Positions 17,386 to 26,590 of a DNA stretch of 38,400 nucleotides are shown here, piece after piece. The notes under the pieces are model-generated. The model was not told where the DNA came from. It made no database searches and saw only the letters and a program-made list of their open reading frames with translations. Within the stretch, counting starts at the first letter, position 1. Each line of letters starts with the position of its first letter. Made by a program: the position numbers and the translations under genes. Source of the DNA: Nemertoderma westbladi (Eukaryota > Xenacoelomorpha > Nemertodermatida > Nemertodermatidae); NCBI GenBank assembly GCA_032718475.1, contig JAUCBJ010007114.1:1-38400 (forward strand). The letters are read 5' to 3'.

Positions 17386-17923
17386 CTACCATATCAATCT
17401 AAAATTTAAACAATGTTATTATAAAATAGTTATATCATGTATAATATTATACTATAGTAATTTTAATATACTGACACTAAAACAAATCCGCCTCCGCTTT
17501 ACAGGTTTTTCTTTTTTTAAACCGCTATTTCGAAAATGCCAATAAAAATATACTTCCATGGTTCATAAAAAATTTTGTAACAATTTTTTTTTATTAAATA
17601 GCAATTATTATTATCATATAATAATATTGTTTGAAGGTCCTACACTAACAAAATCGCTCTCATTTGACTAGTAAATACGATTTGATAATTATCTTTGTTT
17701 ATAATCTAATCATCTAAAATTTAAATAAAATATTTATATTAATATTTTTTAAATTTAATTTCAAATATACAATATGCATTAAAAAATTTAATACAAATTT
17801 ATATTAAATATTATATAGTTATAATTATATAGTTATTAGTATGGTTATTAAATAAATATAAAAATAATTTATATTTTAATAATGTAGTTAAAATTGAAAT
17901 GTACAACAATTAACTGAACTTAC
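17386..17923 (-). other. Very AT-rich candidate intron
   Basis: About 540 bases, mostly A/T homopolymer mixtures, bounded on the sense strand by a GTAAGT donor (17918-17923) and TTTTAG/GGTAG acceptor-like sequences near 17386-17400. No coding potential. Confidence 0.35.
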
Positions 17924-18200
17924 ACCTCGCAATACTAATTCTTCAACATTGATACTGAAAGGAGTCATATCTTCCACCAATGGTTCAATATTTACTTGAG
18001 GTAGAGGTTCCAGTGTTATAAGAATCCGAACAGGCTTCATAACGACGACTATTATTGGTATGTTGTGAGACGTATCGCCTCTATATGCAGGCTCATATAG
18101 ACGGATCAAAGTTCCTACGCCCACAATAGGTTGGAAGAAGTTTCTACTCTGGTCGTTTCCATGATTAATCACGATGAACATCATGGATGATATCAAATCT
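17924..18200 (-). CDS. Candidate internal exon, OB-fold-like pattern
   Basis: Open frame of 92 codons flanked by good splice signals: on the sense strand a T-rich tract ending TTTTTTTCAG at the upstream border (18201-18210) and GTAAGT directly after it (17918-17923). It encodes ISSMMFIVINHG, then a FFQPIVGVGTLIRLYEPAY stretch and a hydrophobic IPIIVVV strand. The VGxLIRLYEP pattern recalls the first strands of single-strand-DNA-binding OB folds such as POT1, but this is a weak eye match and no gene name is assigned. AT-rich codon use and intron-like flanks set it apart from the GC-rich retroelement ORFs. Confidence 0.4.
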
Positions 18201-18414
18201 CTGAAAAAAATTTATTTAAAATAAAATATATATTTTTCAAAAGTATATGACCATATAAGAAATTCCACAAATAATAGACGTGATATGATAAATATAAAAA
18301 TATAACTTACAAAAATAACTTAGAAACACACGTATGCAAATTTAAAAATTTTCCAATTAAGAGTCTTTCCAAAAAAAGAAACTTATATTTATAAAAAAAC
18401 GATGATGCGTATTA
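18201..18414. other. AT-rich spacer, candidate intron
   Basis: On the minus strand this leads into the acceptor of the exon at 17924-18200. No coding potential is seen. Confidence 0.4.
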
Positions 18415-18700
18415 TTAACCCTATTAAACGCGGGCGGGGGGGTCAATATGACCCCCCCCCCCGTGGTTTTTTTATTATAATTCTGAAACAAACGCAGTTG
18501 GGAATCTGAAATTTTATCACTTTTCCTAAAAATCTATTGTCTTCCTAGTAGTGAAAACCGTTTTCAAAAATATTGGGTAGTTTTCGAGTTATAGCACCAT
18601 TTTTTAACCCTACTTTTGGCACTTTTTTTGAGCCGTTTTTTGAAAATTACATTTCATTAAATATTAATTGTAACATCTCCATTTTTTATTTAATGAGTTA
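18415..18700 (+). mobile_element. TTAA-flanked non-autonomous DNA element, copy 1
   Basis: Begins at TTAA (18415-18418) followed by CCCTATTAAACGCGGG, then a G-run/TCAATATGA/C-run hairpin (about 18430-18462). About 250 bp are homologous, in inverted orientation, to 35069-35330. TTAA target sites and a terminal CCCT suggest a piggyBac-type MITE. The right end is unclear because sequence after about 18690 diverges from the other copy. No transposase ORF. Confidence 0.65.
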
Positions 18701-18749
18701 AAAAACGGATATTTACGTAGTTAATATTAGTTACATAGTTAATATTTAC

Positions 18750-18842
18750 GGAGTTAATAACTGTCAGAATTGTCGGACATGGAGTTAATAACTGTCAGAA
18801 TTGTCGGACATGGAGTTAATAACTGTCAGAATTGTCGGACAT
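18750..18842. repeat. 31-bp tandem repeat, three exact units
   Basis: Units at 18750-18780, 18781-18811 and 18812-18842, each starting GGAGTTAATAACTGTCAG and ending GTCGGACAT. They sit exactly at the broken end of the second BEL/Pao copy. The GTCGGAC word recurs in the adjoining sequence (18846-18852), suggesting the array formed at the breakpoint. Confidence 0.95.
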
Positions 18843-18849
18843 AGAGTCG

Positions 18850-19395
18850 GACTTATCCTCTACCGAGGTTCCGACCCCGGTCTCCCTTAGTCCCTCAAAG
18901 TCGTGCTTCAACAGTCTCTTAAGCTGCTCCTCAGCTCCTTTGTCTTCCATCTCCATCATAGTTCCCGCAAACATGCACCCCGATGTCACCGACATCCTAA
19001 ATGGAATTTTGGTTTTGATTGGGCCACTTAGCGTCCATCCGAATGGCGTTAGAACTGCCATCGGATCATGCTGTTTGTCTTCGCCGAAGACCGTCTGTAT
19101 CCTCTCGTGGGCCGTAGGGCAATCCATTCCCACTATTATGGATACCTTCCTGACATCCACCTCTGGTATTGAGAAATCGATTTTGTCCAGGAATCTGTAT
19201 TGTTCAACTTCGATGTTAGATGGTCGCCTGGCATTAATGTTGATCGATTCTATTACCTGGATGGTGTCGATGGTCGCCCCATAGTCACATCCCGGTGCTA
19301 TCGCTATTATCTCGCACCGTCCCGTCCTCATCTCCAGGACCTCATCTTTGCTGGGGATGGTTGTTACCGCCATCTTACTTGGCCTCGTCTTTAGT
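18850..19395 (-). pseudogene. Decayed BEL/Pao copy 2: protease/DUF1758 part of pol
   Basis: Closely matches block A of copy 1 from TRPSKMAVTT through MDCPTAHER, the LTPFGWTLSGPIK stretch and GTSVEDK. It lacks the protease active-site segment (replaced by the insert to its right) and everything downstream: RT, RNase H and integrase are gone, with the break next to the 31-bp repeats. Frame is open within the fragment. Confidence 0.85.
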
Positions 19396-19895
19396 TTATC
19401 GTTTAAATAGAGACAATTCAACCAGAAGCTACATAGAAACCGGGGACAATTTCATACCGATAACGAAAATTCAATACTTTATAGGATTTTAGTACTACAG
19501 TATTGGCCGCATTTGTGACTTCAGTACATCTTATCCTTATCGGCCACATCTGTGGCCGCGATTTCGGCCACTCCTGTTTCTTCGCCATTCGGCGCTTCCT
19601 CACCGTTCGGCGCTCCCGCGACGCTTCCAGGTGCCGCGCTGTTTGTCTGTCCCGCGCCATATGTCACGCGCCGAGCTGCGCTGTATGGCGCTCTCTCGAT
19701 GCGTCTGTAACCACGTCCCCCTTGACGGCCCTGTCCGCGGCCCCGAACCGCGGTTATCTCCTATCTCGTTTCTTCAGTTGCTTCAGCAAAGTGATTTTGG
19801 GTAATCGATACCCGACAATGACTAATATTTATGGCGCTGTATTTGTCAGCCATAATAATAATCCACTGTAGCCTATACTTGTTTTAATTTTATTC
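19396..19895 (-). other. About 500 bp of unrelated sequence replacing the zinc-knuckle/protease start in copy 2
   Basis: Where copy 1 has its CCHC knuckle and DSGA protease start, copy 2 has GC-rich sequence with no similarity to copy 1. On the minus strand one frame reads RG-rich then Ala/Glu/Gly-rich (RGRGQGRQGGRGYRRIE, then AGAPNGEEAPNGEE), which looks like a disordered Gag tail of another retroelement. GGCCAC/GGCCGC words repeat at 19507-19571. Origin unknown. Confidence 0.6.
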
Positions 19896-20821
19896 GTCGT
19901 TGTTATTTTGCCCCTGCCCACTCCATGGTGTGGCCCTACCCCCGGCTACATGTGGACTTGCAGTCCCCTGTGTTGCCGCATATGGCAGCGATTGTCTAAG
20001 TTTTGGTAGTGCATTTGCCGCATTATGTTCTGGTTTTGGCCAGTTATATTTGGTCTTTGGCCCCTTCCCCAGACTATCTTCGCTCTAGACTGGGTCCGTG
20101 ATCAACTTCGCTTCGTAATTGAGGAAGTTCGACATTTCCTCTAGGCCCGGTTCCGCACCTTTCTTCTCCCGGGTGGAGAAGGCAAACTTTCTCCATTTGT
20201 TGTGCAGCCAGATCGGCAGTGCCTGCGCTATCGTGGTGATATTATTAGATGAGTTGAGTTCGTATGGCGCGTCTAGCGTTTTTAGCACGATTAACGCCTT
20301 CTCGACCTTGTTTGCGAAGGTTTTTATGCTGACAGGGTTATACGATGTTATTCCCCTTAAGGTCTGCCGGATGATCATGGCTGGGTGTCCGTATTCCCTG
20401 TCCAGGGCCCGCCATGCAGTCATGAAGCCACCCTCGATGCCCTGATACTGCCTCACGATGTCGTACGCTGGGCCTCCCCTGTGTACACCTGTAAATATTT
20501 TAGGTACTCCGCCTGCGCCATGTTCTTAGTTAATATTTCGTTGCTGTACATGCGTCGGAATTGCAGGTATTCTTCCGGTGTGCTTCCATCGAATTTAAAT
20601 GGCTCGACTGGTGGTAACTCGATTCGGGTCTTGAGTGCATCGATAATCATTCCCATTACCTGTGCTTCCACTGGGTTCGAGGGATGCTGTACAGATTCTC
20701 CTGTTGGGTGCGCTCCGCCCATCAGGCTTGTTAACTTTCTTTGCGCCGGATATACCATTGGGGGTAACGGCCCCCTCCATATTTCTGTATTGCACAACCT
20801 GTTCTCGCCCAGGGGGTTCTA
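19896..20821 (-). pseudogene. Decayed BEL/Pao copy 2: Gag/DUF1759 part of block A
   Basis: Homologous to residues about 5-325 of the copy 1 polyprotein. Visible breaks are an in-frame TAG at about 20085 (after LITDPV), a frameshift near 20465-20475, a small in-frame deletion in the GITS-NPVS stretch, and a TAG at 20819 separating it from block B. Unlike copy 1, here blocks B and A share a frame, with a stop rather than a frame change between them. Confidence 0.85.
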
Positions 20822-21811
20822 TGTTCTTATTCCTGGTTGAGAGTATTGTTGATATTTTAATGGGGGAATGTCACCCTGCCCCCCCACCGGTGTTATATTT
20901 GGTACGGGGGTTGATGTTAATATATTGGGGCCCATAAACCTATCTGCAATAACTCTCCCCTCCCCTGGATATATGTTATGCCCCTGCATATTATAGTCAT
21001 ACTGCTCTGCTGGTACCGATATAGGCCTATTCACTTCCTGCCTACCTACTGGTATATACGCTGCGACTTCCGGTTCTAATCCCTTCGTTCGCGCTACCCT
21101 ATTGCCTACACTATCTCTCCCAGCATGGCCTATAGTATGTACAGTAAAGCCTACAGTATGTCCTGCTGTCTGCATGTGTCCCTCCGGACCGAAGTTCAAT
21201 CTTCTCGAGTAGTCCAAGAAGTCCTCCCCGCAACTACCGTACTCTCGATTGGCAGCTATATCCCGTCGGGAAGTTTCTCTTTGATCCCCTCTCCTGTCCT
21301 CGTACCGGTACATTCTGTACCCTTCTACTGGCGTGTGGTGCGTCTCTCCGGGACGACGGCAATCTCCCGGAGTTCGACCCCACCAACTCCCCAACTCTAT
21401 CTCTACTACCGACGGCTCGCTATCCGTCCTCACTCTCCGGTCGCTCGTAGCAATGCTTCTTCTATTCTCTTCACTTCTTCTCTCTCCAGTGTAGCATTCC
21501 AGTTCATAAGATTACTCTTCGATCTCTCTTCGACCTCCCGGTAAACTCCACTGTCCTTCTTCCCGTTTCTGACTGGGCTCGACGTCTTATCGCTCACCCG
21601 CTCATGACGCCAACCTCTCTCTAGCCGGTTGGACGCTGCTGGGGATACCCGCAATCCCCCTACTATTCTCTGCCATCACGTGCCGTGGTTCACCTAACTC
21701 GCCCCACGCAATATCCGCCGACGTTCGTGGGACATTCTCTGCCCCACCCCCCCCCCTCTCGCCACTAATCTCTGGTTGTGGGGCGCCCGTAGCCCCCCCC
21801 CCACTCGCCAC
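20819..21811 (-). pseudogene. Decayed BEL/Pao copy 2: block B
   Basis: Matches block B over its length, including PSVVE, WGRTPGDCRRPGE, NMQGHNIYPGEG and MGPNILTSTPVPNI. It is split across two frames (21602-21811, 21430-21654, 20819-21433), implying two compensating indels. Its poly-C runs are 10 (21793-21802), 10 (21747-21756) and 7 (20879-20885), against 14, 9 and 18 in copy 1. Confidence 0.8.
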
Positions 21812-22331
21812 CTATTACTTCACTATCTCCTACTTCGCTTCTACGCCCCTCTCTAGTCGACACACTATTCCTATTTTGGCTAGGTCTATTCACCCCCGCC
21901 TCTCCCTCTACTACTGTGTGGCCTTGCAGGCTCCCGTCGGGTTGACTCACCCCCGCCGCTCCCTGCCTAGCTATGTGGCCTTGTAGGCTTCCGTCGGGGT
22001 GACTCACCCCCGCTACTCCCTGCGTTCTAACTACGTGGCCTTGCAGGCTCCCACTGGTCGGACCACCTATGTTCGCTGCATTCGTATTAATAGCACCGCT
22101 ATCAACAACATTATCGTGTAAATTATTTAAGTTATTATTTGAATTACTTTCTGTATTTAAATTAGGATTATTTGAATTATTTTCTTTATTTAAATTAAGA
22201 TTATTCGGATTATTTGTATTTAAATTAGAATTATCGGGTAAAACGTTATTTCCTGGAATGAAAGTTTGATTAGGGTTATCTACTACGGTACTATTAATAT
22301 TAATGCCCTCTAAAGTATTATTATTATTACC
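21765..22331 (-). pseudogene. Decayed BEL/Pao copy 2: block C
   Basis: Asn-rich first half and three SLQGHxxxxQGxAG-type repeats, as in block C of copy 1, ending GEAGVNRP and NSVSTREG. The frame is open from the poly-G run to its stop at 21765, and is the same frame as block D' on the other side of the run. Confidence 0.75.
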
Positions 22332-22332
22332 A

Positions 22333-22348
22333 CCCCCCCCCCCCCCCC
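22333..22348 (-). repeat. 16-bp poly-C (sense poly-G) run at the D'/C' junction
   Basis: In copy 2 the D' and C' frames are continuous through this run. It directly abuts a deletion that removed the charged-helix part of block D. Confidence 0.95.
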
Positions 22349-22349
22349 T

Positions 22350-22919
22350 TGCTTTCGTGGAGGATGTAGCGGACTTATCGGTTGCGACGGACTACCGTCG
22401 CCTCTCTGTCCTACTAACTTTCCCCCACTTTCTGGGGTTATTGCTAACCGACAAGACCGAATCCTCGGGGTTAACCTCGGATTCGCCCTCGTGCGGACCC
22501 GCCCAACCCACTAACTTAATTCCCCTAGCATCCACTAAATACGGCCCCACGTACACTACTTCAGGCTCCATAACCCTGGATCGCCACAGTTCGAAAAGTT
22601 TGGTGGCGACCCCCCTCGCTCTCTCACTTGCCAGTTCTCCCTGCCTGAAACAAACTAGATATTGGAAGTGTTTATTTGACTCAGCTAGTCGTTGGTGTAA
22701 CTTGGCCTGGTCTACCTTTGCTCCCCCTCTGGCCCCCTTTAACTGTTTCTTTGTGGCGTTGTAGGCCCATCGAAGCCAATTGCTGGTCTCAACGTCCTCT
22801 TCGCCGACATCTCCTCCTCCTCTCCTGGTTCGGCACCGTACCGGCGGCCCCACTGTCGCTGTTCCGGTGGGCCGTTCGTCGCCTTCGGCCTGGGGCTTGC
22901 CGGCAACTTCGGTACTCCA
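22350..22919 (-). pseudogene. Decayed BEL/Pao copy 2: block D, helix deleted
   Basis: Matches block D residues about 110-300: one copy of the 37-residue repeat, then the conserved globular region (YVGPYLVDARGIKLVGW, SEVNPEDS) to SATSS. A TAG at 22392 interrupts it. The roughly 200-codon charged helix present in copy 1 is missing; sequence jumps from the STKA codons straight into the G run. The 5' end is lost in the CACGC low-complexity tract, so leader and LTR are absent. Confidence 0.8.
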
Positions 22920-23450
22920 TCCGCCGTCGTGTGTCACTACACACCACACGCCACGCAACGCAACACCACGCCACGTCACACGAAACGCCACACGACAACA
23001 CGCAACACGCAACGCCACGCCACACGACGCCACTACACACCACGCAACGCCACGCCACACCACTCCACGACACGTCACGCCACTACACACCACACGCAAC
23101 GCCACGCCACACGACGCTACTACACGCCATATGCCACTCGCCACGCGACACGCCACACGACGCCACTACACGCCACACCACTCCACGACACGCCACGCCA
23201 CTACACACCACGCCACACCACTCCACGACACGCCACGTCATTACACACCACACGCCACGCAACGCCACACCACGCCACGTCACATGAAACGCCACACGAC
23301 CACACGCAACGCCACGCCACACGACGCCACTACACGCCAAGCAACGCCATACCACTCCACGACACGCCACGCAACTACACACCACACGCAACGCCACGCC
23401 ACACGACGTCACACCACGCCACGTCATGCCACTATACTTGGCCTATACTT
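22920..23450. repeat. CACGC/CACAC low-complexity tract with higher-order repeats
   Basis: About 530 bp built from words such as CACGCCAC, CACACGACGCCACTACA and CACTCCACGACACGCCA, with larger blocks recurring (for example TACACACCACACGCAACGCC near 23081 and 23374). All six frames stay open by composition only. It joins directly to the truncated block D'. Confidence 0.95.
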
Positions 23451-23524
23451 ATACTTAATACTTGGCTTAGAATAGAAATATTACTTTCTTAGAATTATTA
23501 TTATTATTATTTCTTTCTTCTTTC

Positions 23525-23890
23525 ATGAATACTGCGATGGATCACTACTACCAACACCCATACCCGCCATATGTTGCCATAATATCACCATACCCTATCA
23601 CTAATCCCCCCTACCCCTACCAGTACCCCCACTACCAACATCCTAATCCCCCCAATCCTAATCCCCCAAATCCCCTACATAATTCCTCCAATTCGAATCC
23701 TTATCCCCCCGATCCCCATCTCAATCCTCCCAATAAGAAAAATCAGAAGAAAAATCAGAAGAGGAGAAATAGAAAGAAACGAGGAGTTAAAGCTAAAGCG
23801 GCCGCTGTCGAAAAAGGGAGCACCGCAAACCGCTCGGGCATTGCCTATGATGCTGGCAACGACCGGAGTGGGCGCTCTAAAAGTGTTTAA
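23525..23890 (+). CDS. Pro/Tyr/Asn-rich basic-tailed ORF, unknown
   Basis: 121 codons with a true ATG after a pyrimidine-rich leader. Residues 1-75 are Pro/Tyr/Asn-rich with repeated NPPNP and YPY words. Residues 76-105 are strongly basic (KKNQKKNQKRRNRKKRG), resembling a nuclear-localisation or RNA-binding tail. A short Ser/Gly end follows. No domain is recognised. It is followed within 15 bases by four 103-bp repeats and, 1 kb on, by the SGNH-like ORF on the same strand; it could be a companion ORF or an unrelated retroelement Gag fragment. Confidence 0.4.
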   Translation: MNTAMDHYYQHPYPPYVAIISPYPITNPPYPYQYPHYQHPNPPNPNPPNPLHNSSNSNPYPPDPHLNPPNKKNQKKNQKRRNRKKRGVKAKAAAVEKGSTANRSGIAYDAGNDRSGRSKSV

Positions 23891-23904
23891 TCAACTTATC
23901 AACG

Positions 23905-24316
23905 CTATCAACTTAGTTTAACCAAAAGACTGTTCAGTCTTTGTTTGCGCGAACTCATATATTTTGTCTGTGTATTACATATGTTTTATATTTTGCCTTA
24001 TTTTGTCCTATCAACTTAGTTTAACCAAAAGACTGTTCAGTCTTTGTTTGCGCGAACTCATATATTTTGTCTGTGTATTACATATGTTTTATATTTTGCC
24101 TTATTTTGTCCTATCAACTTAGTTTAACCAAAAGACTGTTCAGTCTTTGTTTGCGCGAACTCATATATTTTGTCTGTGTATTACATATGTTTTATATTTT
24201 GCCTTATTTTGTCCTATCAACTTAGTTTAACCAAAAGACTGTTCAGTCTTTGTTTGCGCGAACTCATATATTTTGTCTGTGTATTACATATGTTTTATAT
24301 TTTGCCTTATTATTTG
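23905..24316 (+). repeat. 103-bp tandem repeat, four near-identical units
   Basis: Units start at 23905, 24008, 24111 and 24214, period exactly 103. Each begins CTATCAACTTAGTTTAACC and contains AAAGACTGTTCAGTCTTT, a perfect 8-bp inverted repeat around TT. The first three and most of the fourth appear identical by eye, which implies recent amplification or homogenisation. Confidence 0.97.
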
Positions 24317-24843
24317 GTATGTACAGTGTGCTGCTACTAACAAACACCCTTCAACCAAACAAACGCATCACTGATTTACAAAAACAATATCAATAAGCCA
24401 ATCACAACCCGCCAACATAACAGCCAGAGGAATATCACTGTACCCTACAGTTCGAATAACTCAATGTAACGACCAATTAGAAGGCTTAGCGATGCTCAAA
24501 GTGAATTATTACCATATATGGTATTATTAGGGAGGTATGGTAGATAGAGGGAGGTAGATAGGGAGGTAATCCTATTGACAGCCTTTAAGCAATAACCACA
24601 TTTACCAGTAGGCTACCACAAGAACTGTTAAGGTAATATTACAGCAAGTGTTTCAGTGTACAATGTAAATTGCTAGCTACAGTTGCTGAGACGAAATTCA
24701 ATATGTAGTTACAAAGAAACATTAGCCATAATTACCATATGGTATTATTAGATTGGGTGACTAATCCTCACATGTACCCCGTAACCACCCACCCCACGCT
24801 GAATTAACAACTGTCTCCACCATCAATATGGTTTACAATTTTC
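24317..24843. other. Upstream region of the SGNH-like ORF
   Basis: No ORF supported. CCAAT words occur at 24398-24402 and 24473-24477. A GGGAGGTA-rich tract (about 24530-24570) and two copies of ATTACCATATATGGTATTATTAG-like sequence (about 24509 and 24739) are the visible structure. Confidence 0.4.
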
Positions 24844-24879
24844 TATATAAACGGAACACTGTTTAATATTAAATCATCA
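24844..24879 (+). promoter_or_regulatory. TATA box and initiator-like sequence
   Basis: TATATAAA at 24844-24851, with TCATCACTT about 30 bases downstream as an initiator-like site, and an ATG 54-57 bases beyond that (24933). The arrangement is a compact RNA polymerase II promoter with a short leader, directly in front of an intronless ORF. Confidence 0.55.
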
Positions 24880-24932
24880 CTTCACCCATTTATCTTCACC
24901 CACTACTTTGCTCTATTCAGTCTATCTATATT

Positions 24933-25552
24933 ATGCCAAGACCGGTCCAAGCTTTTAGTACTGTCGATCATGTACATGACATTATAATCGTTGGGTCTTC
25001 ACACCCAGACCATCTCTTTCGGTACCTTGGCCACAATAACCGCGGCCACAATTGTAACTTTGGTATCTGTCCCACAGTTGCCAAAGTTACCTTTAAGCTG
25101 CGGTCTGGGAGAACATTTGAATCCCATAACGCACAGGAGGTAATGGCCAATTGGGACAATAAACCTTGTTTCATTGTACTTGTATTTGGAAGCAACGATC
25201 TGTGTGTGAGAGACACAGATTACATTGTCTCCAAATTAAAGACATTGATCAGGAATATTCTTCCAATGGTGCTTCCTGTGTCTTATGGACACAAATGTTC
25301 CCAAGGTCAATGCGCCCTAAAGGTGTGTCTGTGGACCCCAATTATAATTCACGTCGTGTCGCCACAAATATGCGGATGGCAGCGTGGCTCGACCACGCCC
25401 AGAACGGAGTTCTAATTAAAATGCAAGGTGCATTATGCCATCAGGTGCAGGGAGGAACCTTGATCCACTCCGATGGTATACACCTGAGTGACCTTGGCCA
25501 TGCCAAACTCTATAGCATTATCCGCCATGCTCTACTTGCTGTGGTGTAGCGG
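24933..25552 (+). pseudogene. SGNH/GDSL hydrolase-like gene, one frameshift
   Basis: Begins at an ATG 80 bases after a TATA box. The first frame has IIVGSSHPDHL (block I, putative nucleophile Ser) and VFGSNDL (block III, G-x-N-D). Near 25250 the coding moves to another frame, because a paralogue at 38.0-38.4 kb is continuous there, and continues to SDGIHLSDLG (block V, D-x-x-H) and the stop at 25550-25552. The Ser, Asn, Asp and His signature residues are all present. About 205 residues in total, near the size of a minimal SGNH domain. SGNH domains are found as accessory domains in some retroelements, but no RT, tyrosine recombinase or transposase is seen here. No introns. Substrate unknown. 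Confidence 0.7.
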
Positions 25553-26336
25553 CACAAAAAATATAATATTGTTTTATAGTGTTTTTTTTGGATATTGGTG
25601 AATGTTCTAGAACCTTAATAGATATTTTTTTATGGTAGCTAGTGTGTTTTTTTAATAGCTAGTATTTTTTGAAAAAAAAATGATAGATATTTCTATCTTT
25701 TCTAGAATTTTCTAGATATTTTATCTAGAAAGAGTTCTATCTAGATTTAATATCACATCACGACTTGAGGTTAATTGAATAACATCGGTTTCTGGTAGTT
25801 GTCTAAATAAAACGGCTAGAGTATGTTTGGGTGAGAAGTCGTCAACATTTTCGTTCGCTCCATTTCTAAGTATATCTAAGAGTTCAGTAGATTTGGGCTT
25901 CTTAGCATAATATGTCTGGCAGGTAGTTCAGGGTGGTAATGTATACAAAATTAGAAAGGTAGTGGAGAAACTTAGAAGAAAACCTCCCCAGTTAACATTT
26001 TGGGAACTAAATTTTGACACAATTTCCCATAATATAGAAACATTTGTTACAATTGTACTAGCTAACCAAACAATTATTGGTTCTTGAGTCTTATAACTGA
26101 TATGGACTGGGTTCTATCACCCGGGTTCTATCACTGTCACCCAATGGCACTGATGCTGAATTCGCCAAACAATCGTAGGTTTGGTTAGCTGTTGCTCGAC
26201 TTGTCATACTTGGTAAAGATAGACCGGTTGCAGGGTATATCAGATAAATGTAATATTATATTTTATTTTTATATATTTAATATTATATAATAAATAATGT
26301 ATAATGTAATTATAATGTTAATTATAATAAAGTATA
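25553..26336. other. AT-rich region without supported gene
   Basis: T-rich stretch with many TCTAGA/TAGATA words forming overlapping palindromes (25620-25755), then ordinary non-coding sequence. No histone-type stem-loop follows this SGNH copy, unlike the one at the right end. Confidence 0.5.
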
Positions 26337-26590
26337 AACAGGTCTAGTGATGACATTCCTGGGCATCCAATTACGAAGCTCTGGTTCGATCCCTAGATGG
26401 GGCAGCACTGTTTCGGCACAGTGCTTTAAATGCTGCAGCCTAGCCCAACACTGGCTGGCTTTCATCCTTTAGTGGTCGATAAATGGGAACCAAAGCAACT
26501 TGGGAAACAGAGTGCAATGATTTACTGTGGATGATCATCCATCGTGGTGAACTTGGCTTAACGAGCCTAAAAGATTCTCCCATTCATTAT
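26337..26590 (+). mobile_element. tRNA-derived SINE-like element
   Basis: A tRNA-like head with an A-box-like TCTAGTGATGACATTCCTGG (about 26342) and a good B box, GGTTCGATCCC (about 26383-26393), spacing as in tRNA genes. The head is followed by about 190 bp of unrelated body including a GCACTG...CAGTGC hairpin. No full cloverleaf or anticodon arm is supported, so it is called a SINE rather than a tRNA gene. Family unknown. Confidence 0.5.

Noticed and set aside
17480-17500. Short match of CGCCTCCGCTTTRCAGG with the RTE-like LINE near 36787
   Set aside because: Only about 17 bases with no flanking similarity; treated as chance.
22676-23475. Several long overlapping ORFs in multiple frames rich in His/Thr/Pro/Arg or Cys/Val/Gly
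   Set aside because: They are open only because the CACGC repeat has no stop words in most frames; no start, domain or conserved block supports them.
26341-26410. A functional tRNA gene
   Set aside because: A and B box-like sequences are present but a full cloverleaf with acceptor stem and anticodon arm cannot be drawn; a SINE head is more likely.
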